DNA of 64,000 bases from Hymenopus coronatus (GCA_030762935.1 CM060899.1:18025001-18089000); one strand, 5' to 3'; positions 22,681 to 34,813 are shown, numbered from the stretch's first letter. The notes: generated from the sequence alone by a model not told the origin. Numbers and translations: made by a program.

Positions 22681-23885
22681 CCATAACTGGCCGCACTAAG
22701 GTCCCAGCATGCTACTCCATATTCCATAACTGGTGACACTAAGGTCCCAGCATGGTATTCCATATTCCATAACTGGCCGCACTAAGGTCCCAGCATGCTA
22801 TTCCATATTCCACAACTGGTGACACTAAGGTCCCAGCATGGTACTCCATATTCCACAACTGGTCACACTAAGGTCCCAGCATGGTACTCCATATTCCACA
22901 ACTGGTCACACTAAGGTCCCAGCATGGTACTCCATATTCCACAACTGGTCACACTAAGGTCCCAGCATGGTACTCCATATTCCACAACTGGTGACACTAA
23001 GGTCCCAGCATGCTACTCCATATTCCACAACTGGCTGCACTAAGGTCCCAGCATGCTACTCCATATTCCACAACTGGTCACACTAAGGTCCCAGCATGCT
23101 ACTCTATATTCCATAACTGGCTGCACTAAGGTCCCAGCATGCTACACCATATTCCACAACTGGCCACACTAAGGTCCCAGCATGATACTCTATATTCCAT
23201 AACTGGGCGCAATAAGGTCCCAGCATGCTACTCCATATTCCACAACTGGTCACACTAAGGTCCCAGCATGCTACTCCATATTCCATAACTGGTCACACTA
23301 AGGCCCCAGCATGCTACTCCATATTCCATAACTGGCCACACTAAGGTCCCAGCATGCTACACCATATTCCACAACTGGCCACACTAAGGTCCCAGCATGC
23401 TACTCCATATTCCATAACTGGTCACACTAAGGTCCCAGCATGCTACTCCATATTCCATAACTGGCCACACTAAGGTCCCAGCATGCTACTCCATATTCCA
23501 CAACTGGTCACACTAAGGTCCCAGCATGCTACTCCATATTCCATAACTGGTCACACTAAGGTCCCAGCATGCTACTACATATTCCATAACTGGTCACACT
23601 AAGGTCCCAGCACGCTACTCCATATTCCACAACTGGTGACACTAAGGTCCCAGCATGATACTCCATATTCCACAACTGGCCACACTAAGGTCCCAGCATG
23701 CTACTCCATATTCCATAACTGGTGACACTAAGGTCCCAGCATGCTACTCAATATTCCACAACTGGTCACACTAAGGTCCCAGCATGATACTCCATATTCC
23801 ATAACTGGTCACACTAAGGTCCCAGCATGCTACTCCATATTCCATAACTGGCTGCACTAAGGTCCCAGCATGCTACTCCATATTC

Positions 23886-24229
23886 CATATCTGGCCGCAC
23901 TAAGGTCCCAGCATGATACTCCATATTCCATAACTGGTCACACTAAGGTCCCAGCATGCTACTACATATTCCATATCTGGCCGCACTAAGGTCCCAGCAT
24001 GATACTCCATATTCCATAACTGGTCACACTAAGGTCCCAGCATGCTACTCCATATTCCATATCTGGCCGCACTAAGGTCCCAGCATGATACTCCATATTC
24101 CATAACTGGTCACACTAAGGTCCCAGCATGCTACTACATATTCCATATCTGGCCGCACTAAGGTCCCAGCATGATACTCCATATTCCATAACTGGTCACA
24201 CTAAGGTCTCAGCATGCTACTCCATATTC
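23886..24229. repeat. 86-bp higher-order dimer, four copies
   Basis: CATATCTGGCCGC recurs at 23886, 23972, 24058 and 24144, always 86 bp apart. It alternates with an ATAACTGGTCACAC monomer, and GATACTCC monomers alternate with GCTACTCC/GCTACTAC monomers. This is a short higher-order repeat. Confidence 0.85.
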
Positions 24230-24830
24230 CATAACTGGTCACACTAAGGTCCCAGCATGCTACTCCATATTCCATATCTGGCCGCACTAAGGTCCCAGCA
24301 TGCTGCACCATATTCCACAACTGGCCACACTAAGGTCCCAGCATGCTACTCCATATTCCATATCTGGCCGCACTAAGGTCCCAGCACGCTACTCCATATT
24401 CCACAACTGGTCACACTAAGGTCCCAGCATGCTACTACATATTCCATAACTGGCCGCACTAAGGTCCCAGCATGCTACTCCATATTCCACAACTGGTGAC
24501 ACTAAGGTCCCAGCATGCTACTACATATTCCATAACTGGTGACACTAAGGTCCCAGCACGCTACTCCATATTCCACAACTGGTGACACTAAGGTCCCAGC
24601 ATGCTACTACATATTCCATAACTGGTGACACTAAGGTCCCAGCATGCTACTCCATATTCCACAACTGGTGACACTAAGGTCCCAGCACGCTACTCCATAT
24701 TCCATAACTGGTCACACTAAGGTCCCAGCATGCTACTACATATTCCATAACTGGCTGCACTAAGGTCCCAGCATGCTACTCCATATTCCATAACTGGTCA
24801 CACTAAGGTCCCAGCATGCTACTCCATATT

Positions 24831-25002
24831 CCACAACTGGTCACACTAAGGTCTCAGCATGGTACTCCATATTCCACAACTGGTCACACTAAGGTCTCAG
24901 CATGGTACTCCATATTCCACAACTGGTCACACTAAGGTCTCAGCATGGTACTCCATATTCCACAACTGGTCACACTAAGGTCTCAGCATGGTACTCCATA
25001 TT
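24831..25002. repeat. Four identical consecutive monomers
   Basis: Four monomers in a row are identical, carrying CACAACTGG, AAGGTCTCAG and CATGGTAC together. This indicates very recent local amplification (172 bp in total). Confidence 0.85.
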
Positions 25003-28000
25003 CCACAACTGGTCACACTAAGGTCCCAGCATGCTACTCCATATTCCACAACTGGTCACACTAAGGTCTCAGCATGCTACTCCATATTCCACAACTGGTC
25101 ACACTAAGGTCCCAGCATGCTACTCCATATTCCACAACTGGTCACACTAAGGTCTCAGCATGGTACTCCATATTCCATATCTGCCCCACTAAGGTCCCAG
25201 CATGGTACTCCATATTCCATATCTGGCCGCACTAAGGTCCCAGCACGCTACTCCATATTCCACAACTGGTCACACTAAGGTCCCAGCATGCTACTCCATA
25301 TTCCATAACTGGTCACACTAAGGTCCCAGCATGCTACTCCATATTCCACAACTGGTCACACTAAGGTCCCAGCATGCTACTCCATATTCCATATCTGGCC
25401 GCACTAAGGTCCCAGCATGCTACTCCATATTCCATAACTGGTCACACTAAGGTCCCAGCATGCTACTCCATATTCCACAACTGGTGACACTAAGGTCCCA
25501 GCATGCTACTCAATATTCCATAACTGGCCGCACTAAGGTCCCAGCATGATACTCCATATTCCATAACTGGTCACACTAAGGTCCCAGCATGATACTCCAT
25601 ATTCCATAACTGGTCACACTAAGGTCTCAGCATGCTACTCTATATTCCACAACTGGTCACACTAAGGTCCCAGCATGCTACTCCATATTCCATAACTGGC
25701 CGCACTAAGGTCCCAGCATGATACTCCATATTCCATAACTGGCCACACTAAGGTCCCAGCATGCTACTCCATATTCCATAACTGGTCACACTAAGGTCCC
25801 AGCATGCTACTACATATTCCATAACTGGCCGCACTAAGGTCCCAGCATGCTACTCCATATTCCATAACTGGCCACACTAAGGTCCCAGCATGCTACTCCA
25901 TATTCCATAACTGGCCACACTAAGGTCCCAGCATGCTACTACATATTCCATAACTGGCCGCACTAAGGTCCCAGCATGCTACTACATATTGCATAACTGG
26001 CCACACTAAGGTCCCAGCATGCTACTACATATTCCATAACTGGCCGCACTAAGGTCCCAGCATGCTACTACATATTCCATAACTGGTGACACTAAGGTCC
26101 CAGCACGCTACTCCATATTCCATAACTGGTCACACTAAGGTCCCAGCATGATACTACATATTCCATAACTGGTGACACTAAGGTCCCAGCACGCTACTCC
26201 ATATTCCATAACTGGCCGCACTAAGGTCCCAGCATGCTACTACATATTCCATAACTGGTGACACTAAGGTCCCAGCATGCTACTCCATATTCCATAACTG
26301 GTCACACTAAGGTCCCAGCATGATACTCCATATTCCATAACTGGTCACACTAAGGTCTCAGCATGCTACTCTATATTCCATAACTGGCCACACTAAGGTC
26401 CCAGCATGCTACTCCATATTCCATAACTGGTCACACTAAGGTCCCAGCATGCTACTCCATATTCCATAACTGGCCACACTAAGGTCCCAGCATGCTACTC
26501 CATATTCCATAACTGGCCGCACTAAGGTCCCAGCATGCTACTCCATATTCCATAACTGGCCACACTAAGGTCCCAGCATGCTACTCCATATTCCATAACT
26601 GGCCACACTAAGGTCCCAGCATGATACTCCATATTCCATATCTGGCCGCACTAAGGTCCCAGCATGCTACTCCATATTCCATATCTGGCCGCACTAAGGT
26701 CTCAGCATGCTACTCCATATTCCATAACTGGCCGCACTAAGGTCCCAGCATGCTATTCCATATTCCATAACTGGTCACACTAAGGTCCCAGCATGCTACT
26801 CCATATTCCATAACTGGTCACACTAAGGTCCCAGCATGCTACTCCATATTCCACAACTGGTGACACTAAGGTCCCAGCATGCTACTCCATATTCCATAAC
26901 TGGTCACAGTAAGGTCCCAGCATGCTACTCCATATTCCATAACTGGTCACACTAAGGTCCCAGCATGCTATTCCATATTCCATAACTGGTCACACTAAGG
27001 TCCCAGCATGCTACTCCATATTCCATAACTGGTCACACTAAGGTCCCAGCATGCTACTCCATATTCCACAACTGGTGACACTAAGGTCCCAGCATGCTAC
27101 TCCATATTCCATAACTGACCGCACTAAGGTCCCAGCATGCTACTCCATATTCCACAACTGGTCACACTAAGGTCCCAGCATGCTATTCCATATTCCATAA
27201 CTGACCGCACTAAGGTCCCAGCATGCTACTCCATATTCCACAACTGGCCACACTAAGGTCCCAGCATGCTACTCCATATTCCATAACTGGTCACACTAAG
27301 GTCCCAGCATGCTACTCCATATTCCATATCTGGCCGCACTAAGGTCCCAGCATGATACTCCATATTCCATAACTGGTCACACTAAGGTCCCAGCATGCTA
27401 CTACATATTCCATATCTGGTCACACTAAGGTCCCAGCATGATACTCCATATTCCACAACTGGTCACACTAAGGTCACAGCATGCTACTCCATATTCCACA
27501 ACTGGTCACACTAAGGTCCCAGCATGCTACTCCATATTCCACAACTGGTCACACTAAGGTCCCAGCATGCTACTCCATATTCCATAACTGGCCACACTAA
27601 GGTCCCAGCATGATACTCTATATTCCATAACTGGTCACACTAAGGCCCCAGCATGCTACTCCATATTCCATAACTGGCTGCACTAAGGTCCCAGCATGCT
27701 ACTCCATATTCCATAACTGGCTGCACTAAGGTCCCAGCATGCTACTCCATATTCCACAACTGGTCACACTAATGTCCCATCATGCTACTCCATATTCCAC
27801 AACTGGTCACACTAAGGTCCCAGCATGCTACTCCATATTCCACAACTGGTGACACTAAGGTCCCAGCACGCTACTCCATATTCCACAACTGGTCACACTA
27901 AGGTCCCAGCACGCTACTCTATATTCCATAACTGGCCGCACTAAGGTCCCAGCATGCTACTCCATATTCCATAACTGGTCACACTAAGGTCCCAGCATGC

Positions 28001-29439
28001 TGCACCATATTCCATAACTGGTCACACTAATGTCCCAGCATGCTACTCCATATTCCATAACTGGTCACACTAAGGTCTCAGCATGATACTCCATATTCCA
28101 TAACTGGCCGCACTAAGGTCCCAGCATGATACTCCATATTCCATAACTGGTCACACTAAGGTCCCAGCATGCTACTCCATATTCCATAACTGGTCACACT
28201 AAGGTCCCAGCAGGCTACTCCATATTCCACAACTGGTCACACTAAGGTCCCAGCACGCTACTCCATATTCCACAACTGGTCACACTAAGGTCCCAGCATG
28301 CTACTCTATATTCCACAACTGGTCACACTAAGGTCCCAGCATGCTACTCCATATTCCACAACTGGTGACACTAAGGTCCCAGCACGCTACTCCATATTCC
28401 ACAACTGGTCACACTAAGGTCCCAGCACGCTACTCCATATTCCACAACTGGTCACACTAAGGTCCCAGCATGCTACTCCATATTCCACAACTGGTCACAC
28501 TAAGGTCCCAGCACGCTACTCCATATTCCACAACTGGCCACACTAAGGTCCCAGCATGCTACTCCATATTCCACAACTGGTCACACTAAGGTCCCAGCAT
28601 GCTACTCCATATTCCATAACTGGCCACACTAAGGTCCCAGCATGCTGCTCCATATTCCACAACTGGTCACACTAAGGTCCCAGCATGCTACTCCATATTC
28701 CATAACTGGCCACACTAAGGTCCCAGCATGCTGCACCATATTCCATAACTGGTCACAGTAAGGTCCCAGCATGCTACTCCATATTCCACAACTGGTCACA
28801 CTAAGGTCCCAGCATGCTACTCCATATTCCACAACTGGCCACACTAAGGTCCCAGCATGCTGCACCATATTCCATAACTGGTCACAGTAAGGTCCCAGCA
28901 TGCTACTCCATATTCCATAACTGGCCACACTAAGGTCCCAGCATGCTGCACCATATTCCACAACTGGTCACACTAAGGTCCCAGCATGCTACTCCATATT
29001 CCATAACTGGTCACACTAAGGTCCCAGCATGCTGCACCATATTCCATAACTGGTCACAGTAAGGTCCCAGCATGCTACTCCATATTCCACAACTGGTCAC
29101 ACTAAGGTCCCAGCATGCTGCTCCATATTCCATAACTGGTCACACTAAGGTCCCAGCATGCTACTCCATATTCCACAACTGGCCGCACTAAGGTCCCAGC
29201 ATGCTACTCCATATTCCATAACTGGTCACACTAAGGTCCCAGCATGCTACTCCATATTCCATAACTGGCCGCACTAAGGTCCCAGCATGCTACTCCATAT
29301 TCCACAACTGGCCGCACTAAGGTCCCAACATGCTACTCCATATTCCACAACTGGCCGCACTAAGGTCCCAGCATGCTACTCCATATTCCACAACCGGCCA
29401 CACTAAGGTCCCAGCATGCTACTCCATATTCCATAACTG

Positions 29440-29880
29440 GCCGCACTAAGGTCCCAGCATGCTACTCCATATTCCACAACCGGCCATACTAAGGTGCCAG
29501 CATGATACTCCATATTCCATAACTGGGCGCAATAAGGTCCCAGCATGCTACTCCATATTCCATAACTGGCCGCACTAAGGTCCCAGCATGCTACTCCATA
29601 TACCATAACTGACCGCACTAAGGTCCCAGCATGCTACTCCATATTCCATAACTGGCCACACTAAGGTCCCAGCATGCTACTCTATATTCCATAACTGACC
29701 GCACTAAGGTCCCAGCATGCTACTCCATATTCCATAACTGGCCGCACTAAGGTCCCAGCATGCTACTCCATATTCCACAACCGGCCATACTAAGGTGCCA
29801 GCATGATACTCCATATTCCATAACTGGGCGCAATAAGGTCAAAGCATGCTACTCCATATTCCATAACTGGCCGCACTAAA
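29440..29880. repeat. Right edge of the satellite with a 301-bp duplication
   Basis: The rare variant ACAACCGGCCATACTAAGGT, followed by an ACTGGGCGCAATAAGG monomer, occurs at about 29477 and again 301 bp later (7 x 43). The array ends at CCGCACTAA, after which the sequence is neither satellite nor LINE. Confidence 0.8.
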
Positions 29881-30526
29881 GGCCAGCTGGTCTTTAGCTT
29901 GTCCTTTGTTTTCAGGAATTAAACCTTATTGGTTTTTACGGGTTCCAATATTATAGCTGCGGTATCCATTTCCTCCATGTACCTTCCTGGTCTCTTTTTC
30001 TGTTTCTCGGTCGGTAACTTTAACCTTTCCAAGTCATTTTATTGGTATCCATTCTATAGACATTTTCATACCATAGTGTTCCAAATTCTTCTATTTTATC
30101 TGTTAGACTAAATACTTTTAATTAGAAATATCTTCACTTCGTTTTTATCCATTAAAGTATATCCTGCTACAAATCCAGGATATTGTTTTCTGCAACTTCT
30201 ATTCTTTTTAGGTAGACGCACCAGTGAAATGTGACCAAAAATTTATAAAAATAATTAAAATATGATTATCTTTGATAATAAAAATATATGAACTCTAAAC
30301 TTTAAAGAAATCATTTTTCGCACTTAGCGCACTTAAATTACCCATCAACTGAAGGTATAGATGTGTAGGCGCATGCGTATTATTTTCTCGCAAACTTTTT
30401 TCCAACATTTATCCACACCCAAAATGCTCCACAGGATACAATTTTTCTGAAATATATTTCAAAGTGTTTATACTGGCTCTCAAAAGCACATTAAAGAAAA
30501 TAGTCATATTGCTCTTTCGAATTTTT
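29881..30526. other. Region right of the satellite; faint coding-like trace on the minus strand
   Basis: No continuation of the LINE is present here. On the minus strand around 29960-30010 a broken frame reads RPRNRKRDQEGTWRKW. It vaguely resembles the Arg-rich GRP-x-RW tail of some LINE or endonuclease proteins, but this is weak. The rest is AT-rich with no recognisable feature. Confidence 0.3.
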
Positions 30527-31386
30527 TCTTTCTCTACACGTATGAACATATTGTATAGAGAAGATATTGTATTGCATCCAAAAATTCGATACTGACATTT
30601 CACCGGAAATATATGTTTAGAGACCCCCAATATACAAAACGTTTTCATAAAAATATTAGTGTCTGTCAGTTTGTGTATGTATGTGTGTATGTGTGTGTGT
30701 GTGTCTTTGGGTAGCATGTCTCAAAAAAAGAAAGGACCATTAAATACCAAACTTTGTATTTAAGTTTGTGTCTTCAAAGGATGCGACACAAAATTTTTCT
30801 CCCAACTACCCTTTACCCTTTACTACCCTTTTTTTAAAATGTTTATTTTCTCAAAAATAGCTCTAAGGATATTGGTTAATATTTCCTATATTAAAGATGT
30901 TTACCTGACAAATGAAATGTATATCTTGAATTTTCTGGGAATAGCCTCTGAAGAATTCTTTATTCTGGATGAATTTTACGGAATTTTGCATAACTGCTAA
31001 ACCGTAAATTTGGACAAAAACTTACCACACAAAAAATGTAGAGCACATTAAAACACACCATTTATGTTATATACATGGAGTTGATCGTTTTTTAGATATT
31101 CCTTGTTTTTGTTTTCAGCTTTGAAAAACTTATACCTTTCACACACAGGAATCTGTCAACTCCTGTCTATACAAACAAAGGAGCTCCAGTCACATAGCAA
31201 CCAGCTTTTGACTAATTCTTTAGCCTTTGCTAATCCCTTATTTTCCTTCTACTTGCACGGGAGCAAGTAATAAGACTATTTCTGCTAATTTTTTCTCGAT
31301 GAGCATGAAGTAAAAAGAAGCATAAACTTTTATCAATAATTCGATAGAGATGTAGAGAAAGTCATGTGAATGGAACACATCAGATT
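30527..31386 (-). repeat. HE880 repeat, full length
   Basis: Starts CTTTCTCTACACGTATGAAC and ends ATGTAGAGAAAGTCATGTGA followed by ATGGAACACATCAG. It contains a TG tract at 30675-30705. Confidence 0.88.
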
Positions 31387-31392
31387 TTTGGG

Positions 31393-31462
31393 GATTAAGG
31401 GGAACCCAAAACATGTATTTCGGTGAAATTTCAGTATTGAAATTTTGGGTTTAATAACAATA
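31393..31462 (+). repeat. HE880 fragment (right-end block)
   Basis: It contains GGGGAACCCAAAACATGTAT and an ATTTTGGGTTTAATAACAATAC block. It abuts the minus copy in opposite orientation. Confidence 0.65.
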
Positions 31463-31577
31463 CAGGTACTAAATTATAGACCAAAAGGACGGTGCGCAAT
31501 AGGACTGCTAACACAGATGGAAAGATGACTTTATGGGCAATACAGGCTATCCCTTGTAGAGAAGCTTTGTATATAAA

Positions 31578-32316
31578 CAGGGTTACTACAAAAGAAATAG
31601 ACAACTTCAGCTGCCAGTAAAACAAAACTATTTACGGTAATATGACGCCGTTTTCCCTGGTTTGTAGAGGAGTCTTTAAGTTTACATTGTGAACTCACAA
31701 ATGTTCAATATGGGCTCCTCCAGTCACACGACACACATCCATGCGATAATCAAGTTCATCCCAAACCTTTTGTAACATATCTGCATCAACACTTGCCACG
31801 GCTTGTCTGATACGTTGTTTCTGTTGTCTAAATTAAGAGGAAGTGGAGGGACAAAAACACGGTCTTTCACGAATCCCCATAGAAAAAAGTCACATCCATC
31901 AGGGCTCCTTGGTGGCCAAAATGTAAGAGCATTATTGTCGGTTATTTTCTTCCGAAACTCTTGGTCTTCCCGAGCTCTTCCCTTTGCTCAAACATCCCGT
32001 TGTCTCGAATTTTCTATACCAGTCGTAGATTGACTGTCTAGTCGGTGGCGTTTTGTGGTAACGTGTTCTAAAATGTCGTTGGACAACAGTTGCTGATTGC
32101 GTTCTAGCAAATTCCAACACGCAATATGCCTTTTCCACAGGATTTTCTGCCATTTCAGCTTCTTCAACAACAAACAAAACACTACAGCGTTACCAATAGT
32201 AACAAACGAAACTTTGAGAGTTTCTTAACATATCGCCAAAATAATTAGTTTGCTATCTCTAATAGTTTTTGTTTTACAGGCAGTTGAAGTTGTCTATTTC
32301 TTTTGTAGTAACCCTG
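31578..32316 (-). mobile_element. Internally deleted Tc1/mariner-superfamily transposon
   Basis: The terminal inverted repeats are about 50 bp and nearly perfect, starting CAGGGTTACTACAAAAGAAA on both sides. TA follows the right end at 32317-32318, and the left flank is A-rich TATATAAA. At 739 bp it holds only the two ends of a transposase gene. The near-identity of the repeats suggests recent activity, supplied in trans. Confidence 0.85.
31690..32177 (-). pseudogene. Transposase N- and C-terminal ends joined by an internal deletion (Tc1/mariner superfamily)
   Basis: The N-terminal part (32177 down to about 31940) is a helix-turn-helix DNA-binding region with PPTRQSIYDWYRKFETTG and a GRPRVSEE linker. 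This is typical of insect mariner-related transposases that bind their own inverted repeats. The C-terminal part in another frame (about 31935-31690) reads WPPRSPDGCDFFLWGFVKDR and ends at a TGA after GGAHIEHL. The catalytic middle is missing, and the junction near 31938 shifts the frame. No active enzyme can be made. Confidence 0.8.
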
Positions 32317-33139
32317 TATAACTCGGACTTATGGCATTCTGTATTTCAATAGATTTGCATGGGGCCTTATCCCATTAGAAGTATTGCCTATGGAATCCCT
32401 CCACCATGGGAGTACTTTATCCTAACGTATCCAAATGGTTATCCTCAAGAAGCAAGAAGCTCTCTCACAGGAAATCCCTTGGTCTTTGCTTGTAGAGAGA
32501 ACATGTTGTCTGGGCTCCAGAGAAAAGAATAATTTGTGATGAAAGTGAGATCGAAAAGAAAGGGAAGCCAGATATCAGCTTAGGGACCCGTTGCCAAGTG
32601 ATTCCTACTCTTGATGTAGCTGATTTATGTACGGCAACTTGGAAATGGATCTTGAGCGTCAGAGAAAACTGTCGATTCTCTAAGGGATGGCGGAAATGTT
32701 TGGAGATAAGTTCGGGTCACAGACTTTCTTTTCCTCCGGTCTATTCAAGCTGAAGAACAAGATAACATATGCGGCTGGCGAATAAACAAACATTTGCTCA
32801 AAAGAAGCAGGCTGAACCCACGTACTAAGCTAAAGGGTGCAGCTATCGAATCGTCGTGTTGTTGGGTAATGGCCAAACCGTTTTCTGCCTTAGTCCTTCG
32901 TTAAATTGGACTTCTGAAATGGCCACCTCCCTCCCTTTCTCACCCCAGTGGTACTCAGCTTCGATCAATGTAACACAAGGTTCGATATCTGGTGTGACTT
33001 TCGGTTTTGTTGTTATATTCAGTACCTGAAATGATCCGGTATACCATACCGCTTCTTTCATGCATCAACGAATTTCATACTTACCCTTTTTATTTGAGAA
33101 AATTCTTACCGATCAAACTAATATATGTGGTGTGATTTT
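32317..33139. other. Mostly single-copy stretch
   Basis: No recognised gene. A 72-codon minus-strand frame (32843-33061) has no motif I know. An imperfect duplicate of 33066-33110 (GAATTTCATACTTACC, TTTTTATTTGAGAAAA) appears at 33756-33800, on the other side of the two SINEs. Confidence 0.4.
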
Positions 33140-33404
33140 CTGCTTTTTTTTGGGTAGTTTAACGTCCTTTATCCTGGTTGCTCATATCGGATAATGAATG
33201 AAATTGATAAAATGATTCTCAAATGATCTCGGGGTCCATGGAGCTTAAAGCTACTCGACATTCGACTTATCACGATAAGGAAAAACCCCAAAAATATCTT
33301 TTCCGGGTAACTCACCCTAAACGAGATTCGAACTCACGACCTTTTGAATATGAGGCAGATATGCTACCACCACACTACCCAGGCGGTAGTGTTGCATACT
33401 ATAT
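33140..33404 (-). repeat. tRNA-derived SINE, family A, copy 1
   Basis: On the minus strand the head reads CCGCCTGGGTAGTGTGGTGG followed by TAGCATATCTGCC, an A-box-like element. About 40 bp later comes GAGTTCGAATCTCG, a B box. An A-rich 3' tail (T-run at 33144-33152 on the plus strand) closes it. A second copy with the same order lies at 61266-61487. Confidence 0.75.
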
Positions 33405-33424
33405 CGGTACTTTTCTGTATCAAA

Positions 33425-33742
33425 GAAATTCATAATATAATAACTCCATGGCACATCAGCAAACAAGGAACCTTGGCCTACCGCCCGGCCGCTGCGTCCC
33501 CCATCACAGATGTCATAATTAGGGGTGCAGTATTGGAAGGTGAGACGTGGTCAGCACCTTGAACCCCTCCCCGGCCGGTTAATGCGGTCTTCATGACCTC
33601 AGCCGCTACTTCTCCATCAAGTAGCTCCTCAATTGGCCCCTCAGAGACCTCACGAGGCTGAGTGTACCCATGGCCGATACTGGGAATCGAACCCAGGTCT
33701 CCCGCATGATAAGCAGCCGCGCTACCACTGCGCTAAGGATAT
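33425..33742 (-). repeat. tRNA-derived SINE, family B
   Basis: The minus-strand head contains TTAGCGCAGTGGTAGCGCGG (A box) and CTGGGTTCGATTCCCAG (B box with flanking stem). A unique body of about 240 bp follows. It sits directly upstream of the family A SINE in the same orientation. The tRNA-like part alone could be mistaken for a tRNA gene, but the acceptor stem does not close. Confidence 0.7.
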
Positions 33743-34124
33743 GTACCAGCGAAATTCAAACCGACACTTTTTATTAGAGAAAACGCATTCCGTATGTTAT
33801 TTGCCGTAAGTAATATTAAACACAAAGTAATAAGAAAAGTACACCAAACCAGACTCTATTTATGCTATTCGAATAACAATTCACACAATTTTGGACCAGA
33901 CTCCATCAACAATGCAGTAATAATAACAAACCGTCGTAATCTGTTGGTAGTTTGTAAATACCAAAGTTGTGTAGCCCTTACAAGCGACATTCAACCTTAA
34001 AGAAAAGCAAATTATCTGAAGGGATCCGTTACAAGTTAAAGTTTATAATCGGACCATCATTTTGTAAAGAAATACAATATAAGAAAGATGAATACATTAG
34101 ACAAATTTATAATCAAAAAGAGAA
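33743..34124. other. Single-copy stretch, nothing recognised
   Basis: AT-rich, short frames only. It contains the imperfect duplicate of 33066-33110 mentioned at 32317. Confidence 0.4.
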
Positions 34125-34645
34125 AAACCTCATGTGTTCCATTCACATGAGTTTCTCTACATATCTGTAACAAATTATTGTTAAAAAGCATTTGCTTCTA
34201 TTTACTTCATGCTAATCAGAAAAAATTAGCAGAAATACTCTTATTACTTTCTTCCTTGAAAGTAGAAGCAAAATAAGGGAGTACCACAGGTTAAAGTGAT
34301 AGTCAAAAGCTGGTTGCTATGTGACAGAAGTTTCTTTGTTTGTATGAACAGGGGTTGACATTCCCCTATGAGAAAAGTATGTTTTTCAAAGCTGAAACCA
34401 AAACCAAGGAATATCTCAAAACGATCAACTTCTCCAAAAAATGTACATGACATAAATTGTCTGTTTTAATGTGCTCTACATGTTTTGTGTGGCAAGTTTT
34501 TGTCCATTTCTTACGGTTTAGCAGTTATGTAAAATTCCGTAAAATTCATGAACAACAAAGTAGTCTTCAGAGACTATTACCACAAAATTCAAGATAAACA
34601 CATAAATATACTTAATGTACGATATTTTAACTAAAATCGTTAGCA
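34125..34645 (+). repeat. HE880 repeat, left half
   Basis: It runs from TCATGTGTTCCATTCACATG to TATTTTAACTAAAATCGTTAG, then meets the hairpin end of the next copy in opposite orientation. Confidence 0.85.
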
Positions 34646-34813
34646 CGCTCTATGTACATAGTGTATAGAGAAGGTATTGTAATGCACCCAAAAATTCGAT
34701 ACCGAGATTTCACCGGAAATACATGTTTTGAGAATCCCTAAATCCAAAAAGAACATTTTTAGAAAACTTTCCGTGTGTGTGTCTGTTTGTCTTTCTGTCT
34801 GTCTATGTGTGTC

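Larger units (their letters stand above)
13050..29880 (-). repeat. 43-bp satellite array, about 391 monomers, derived from LINE ORF2 coding sequence
   Basis: Uninterrupted tandem copies of a 43-bp unit, counted directly. Distances between marker variants are exact multiples of 43 (86, 172, 258, 301). On the minus strand the unit reads TTAGTGYGRCCAGTTATGG, then AATATGGAGTAGCATGCTGG, then GACC. This is LINE ORF2 sequence for LVRPVMEYGVACWDP. Compare 12339-12382 of the plus-strand LINE and 8930-8951 of the minus-strand fragment. The unit closes on itself at a shared CC. Because 43 is not a multiple of three, each strand is read in all three frames in turn. Apparent proteins such as 28629-28961 on the minus strand are by-products. 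Most monomers carry the palindrome AGCATGCT. Confidence 0.97.

Noticed and set aside
28629..28961. A 110-codon minus-strand frame with repeating EYGVACWDLS, and similar frames at 23104-23286, 29403-29618 and 13850-14098 (plus)
   Set aside because: Three 43-bp monomers make 129 bp, so any stop-free stretch reads as a 43-residue protein repeat. Ordinary monomers bring a stop every 129 bp in the same frame. They stay open here only through rare variants such as CAGTAAGG. This is satellite, not a gene.
13050..29880. A CRISPR-like array (regular short repeats)
   Set aside because: Units are directly adjacent with no unique spacers, monomers vary by substitution, and the setting is eukaryotic. It is a tandem satellite.
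31803..32033. A plus-strand 76-codon frame over the mariner-type element
   Set aside because: It is antisense to the readable transposase remnants on the minus strand.
33630..33742. A functional tRNA gene
   Set aside because: A and B boxes are good, but a closed acceptor stem and a coherent anticodon arm are missing and a SINE body follows. The same applies to 54060-54135 and 61410-61487.
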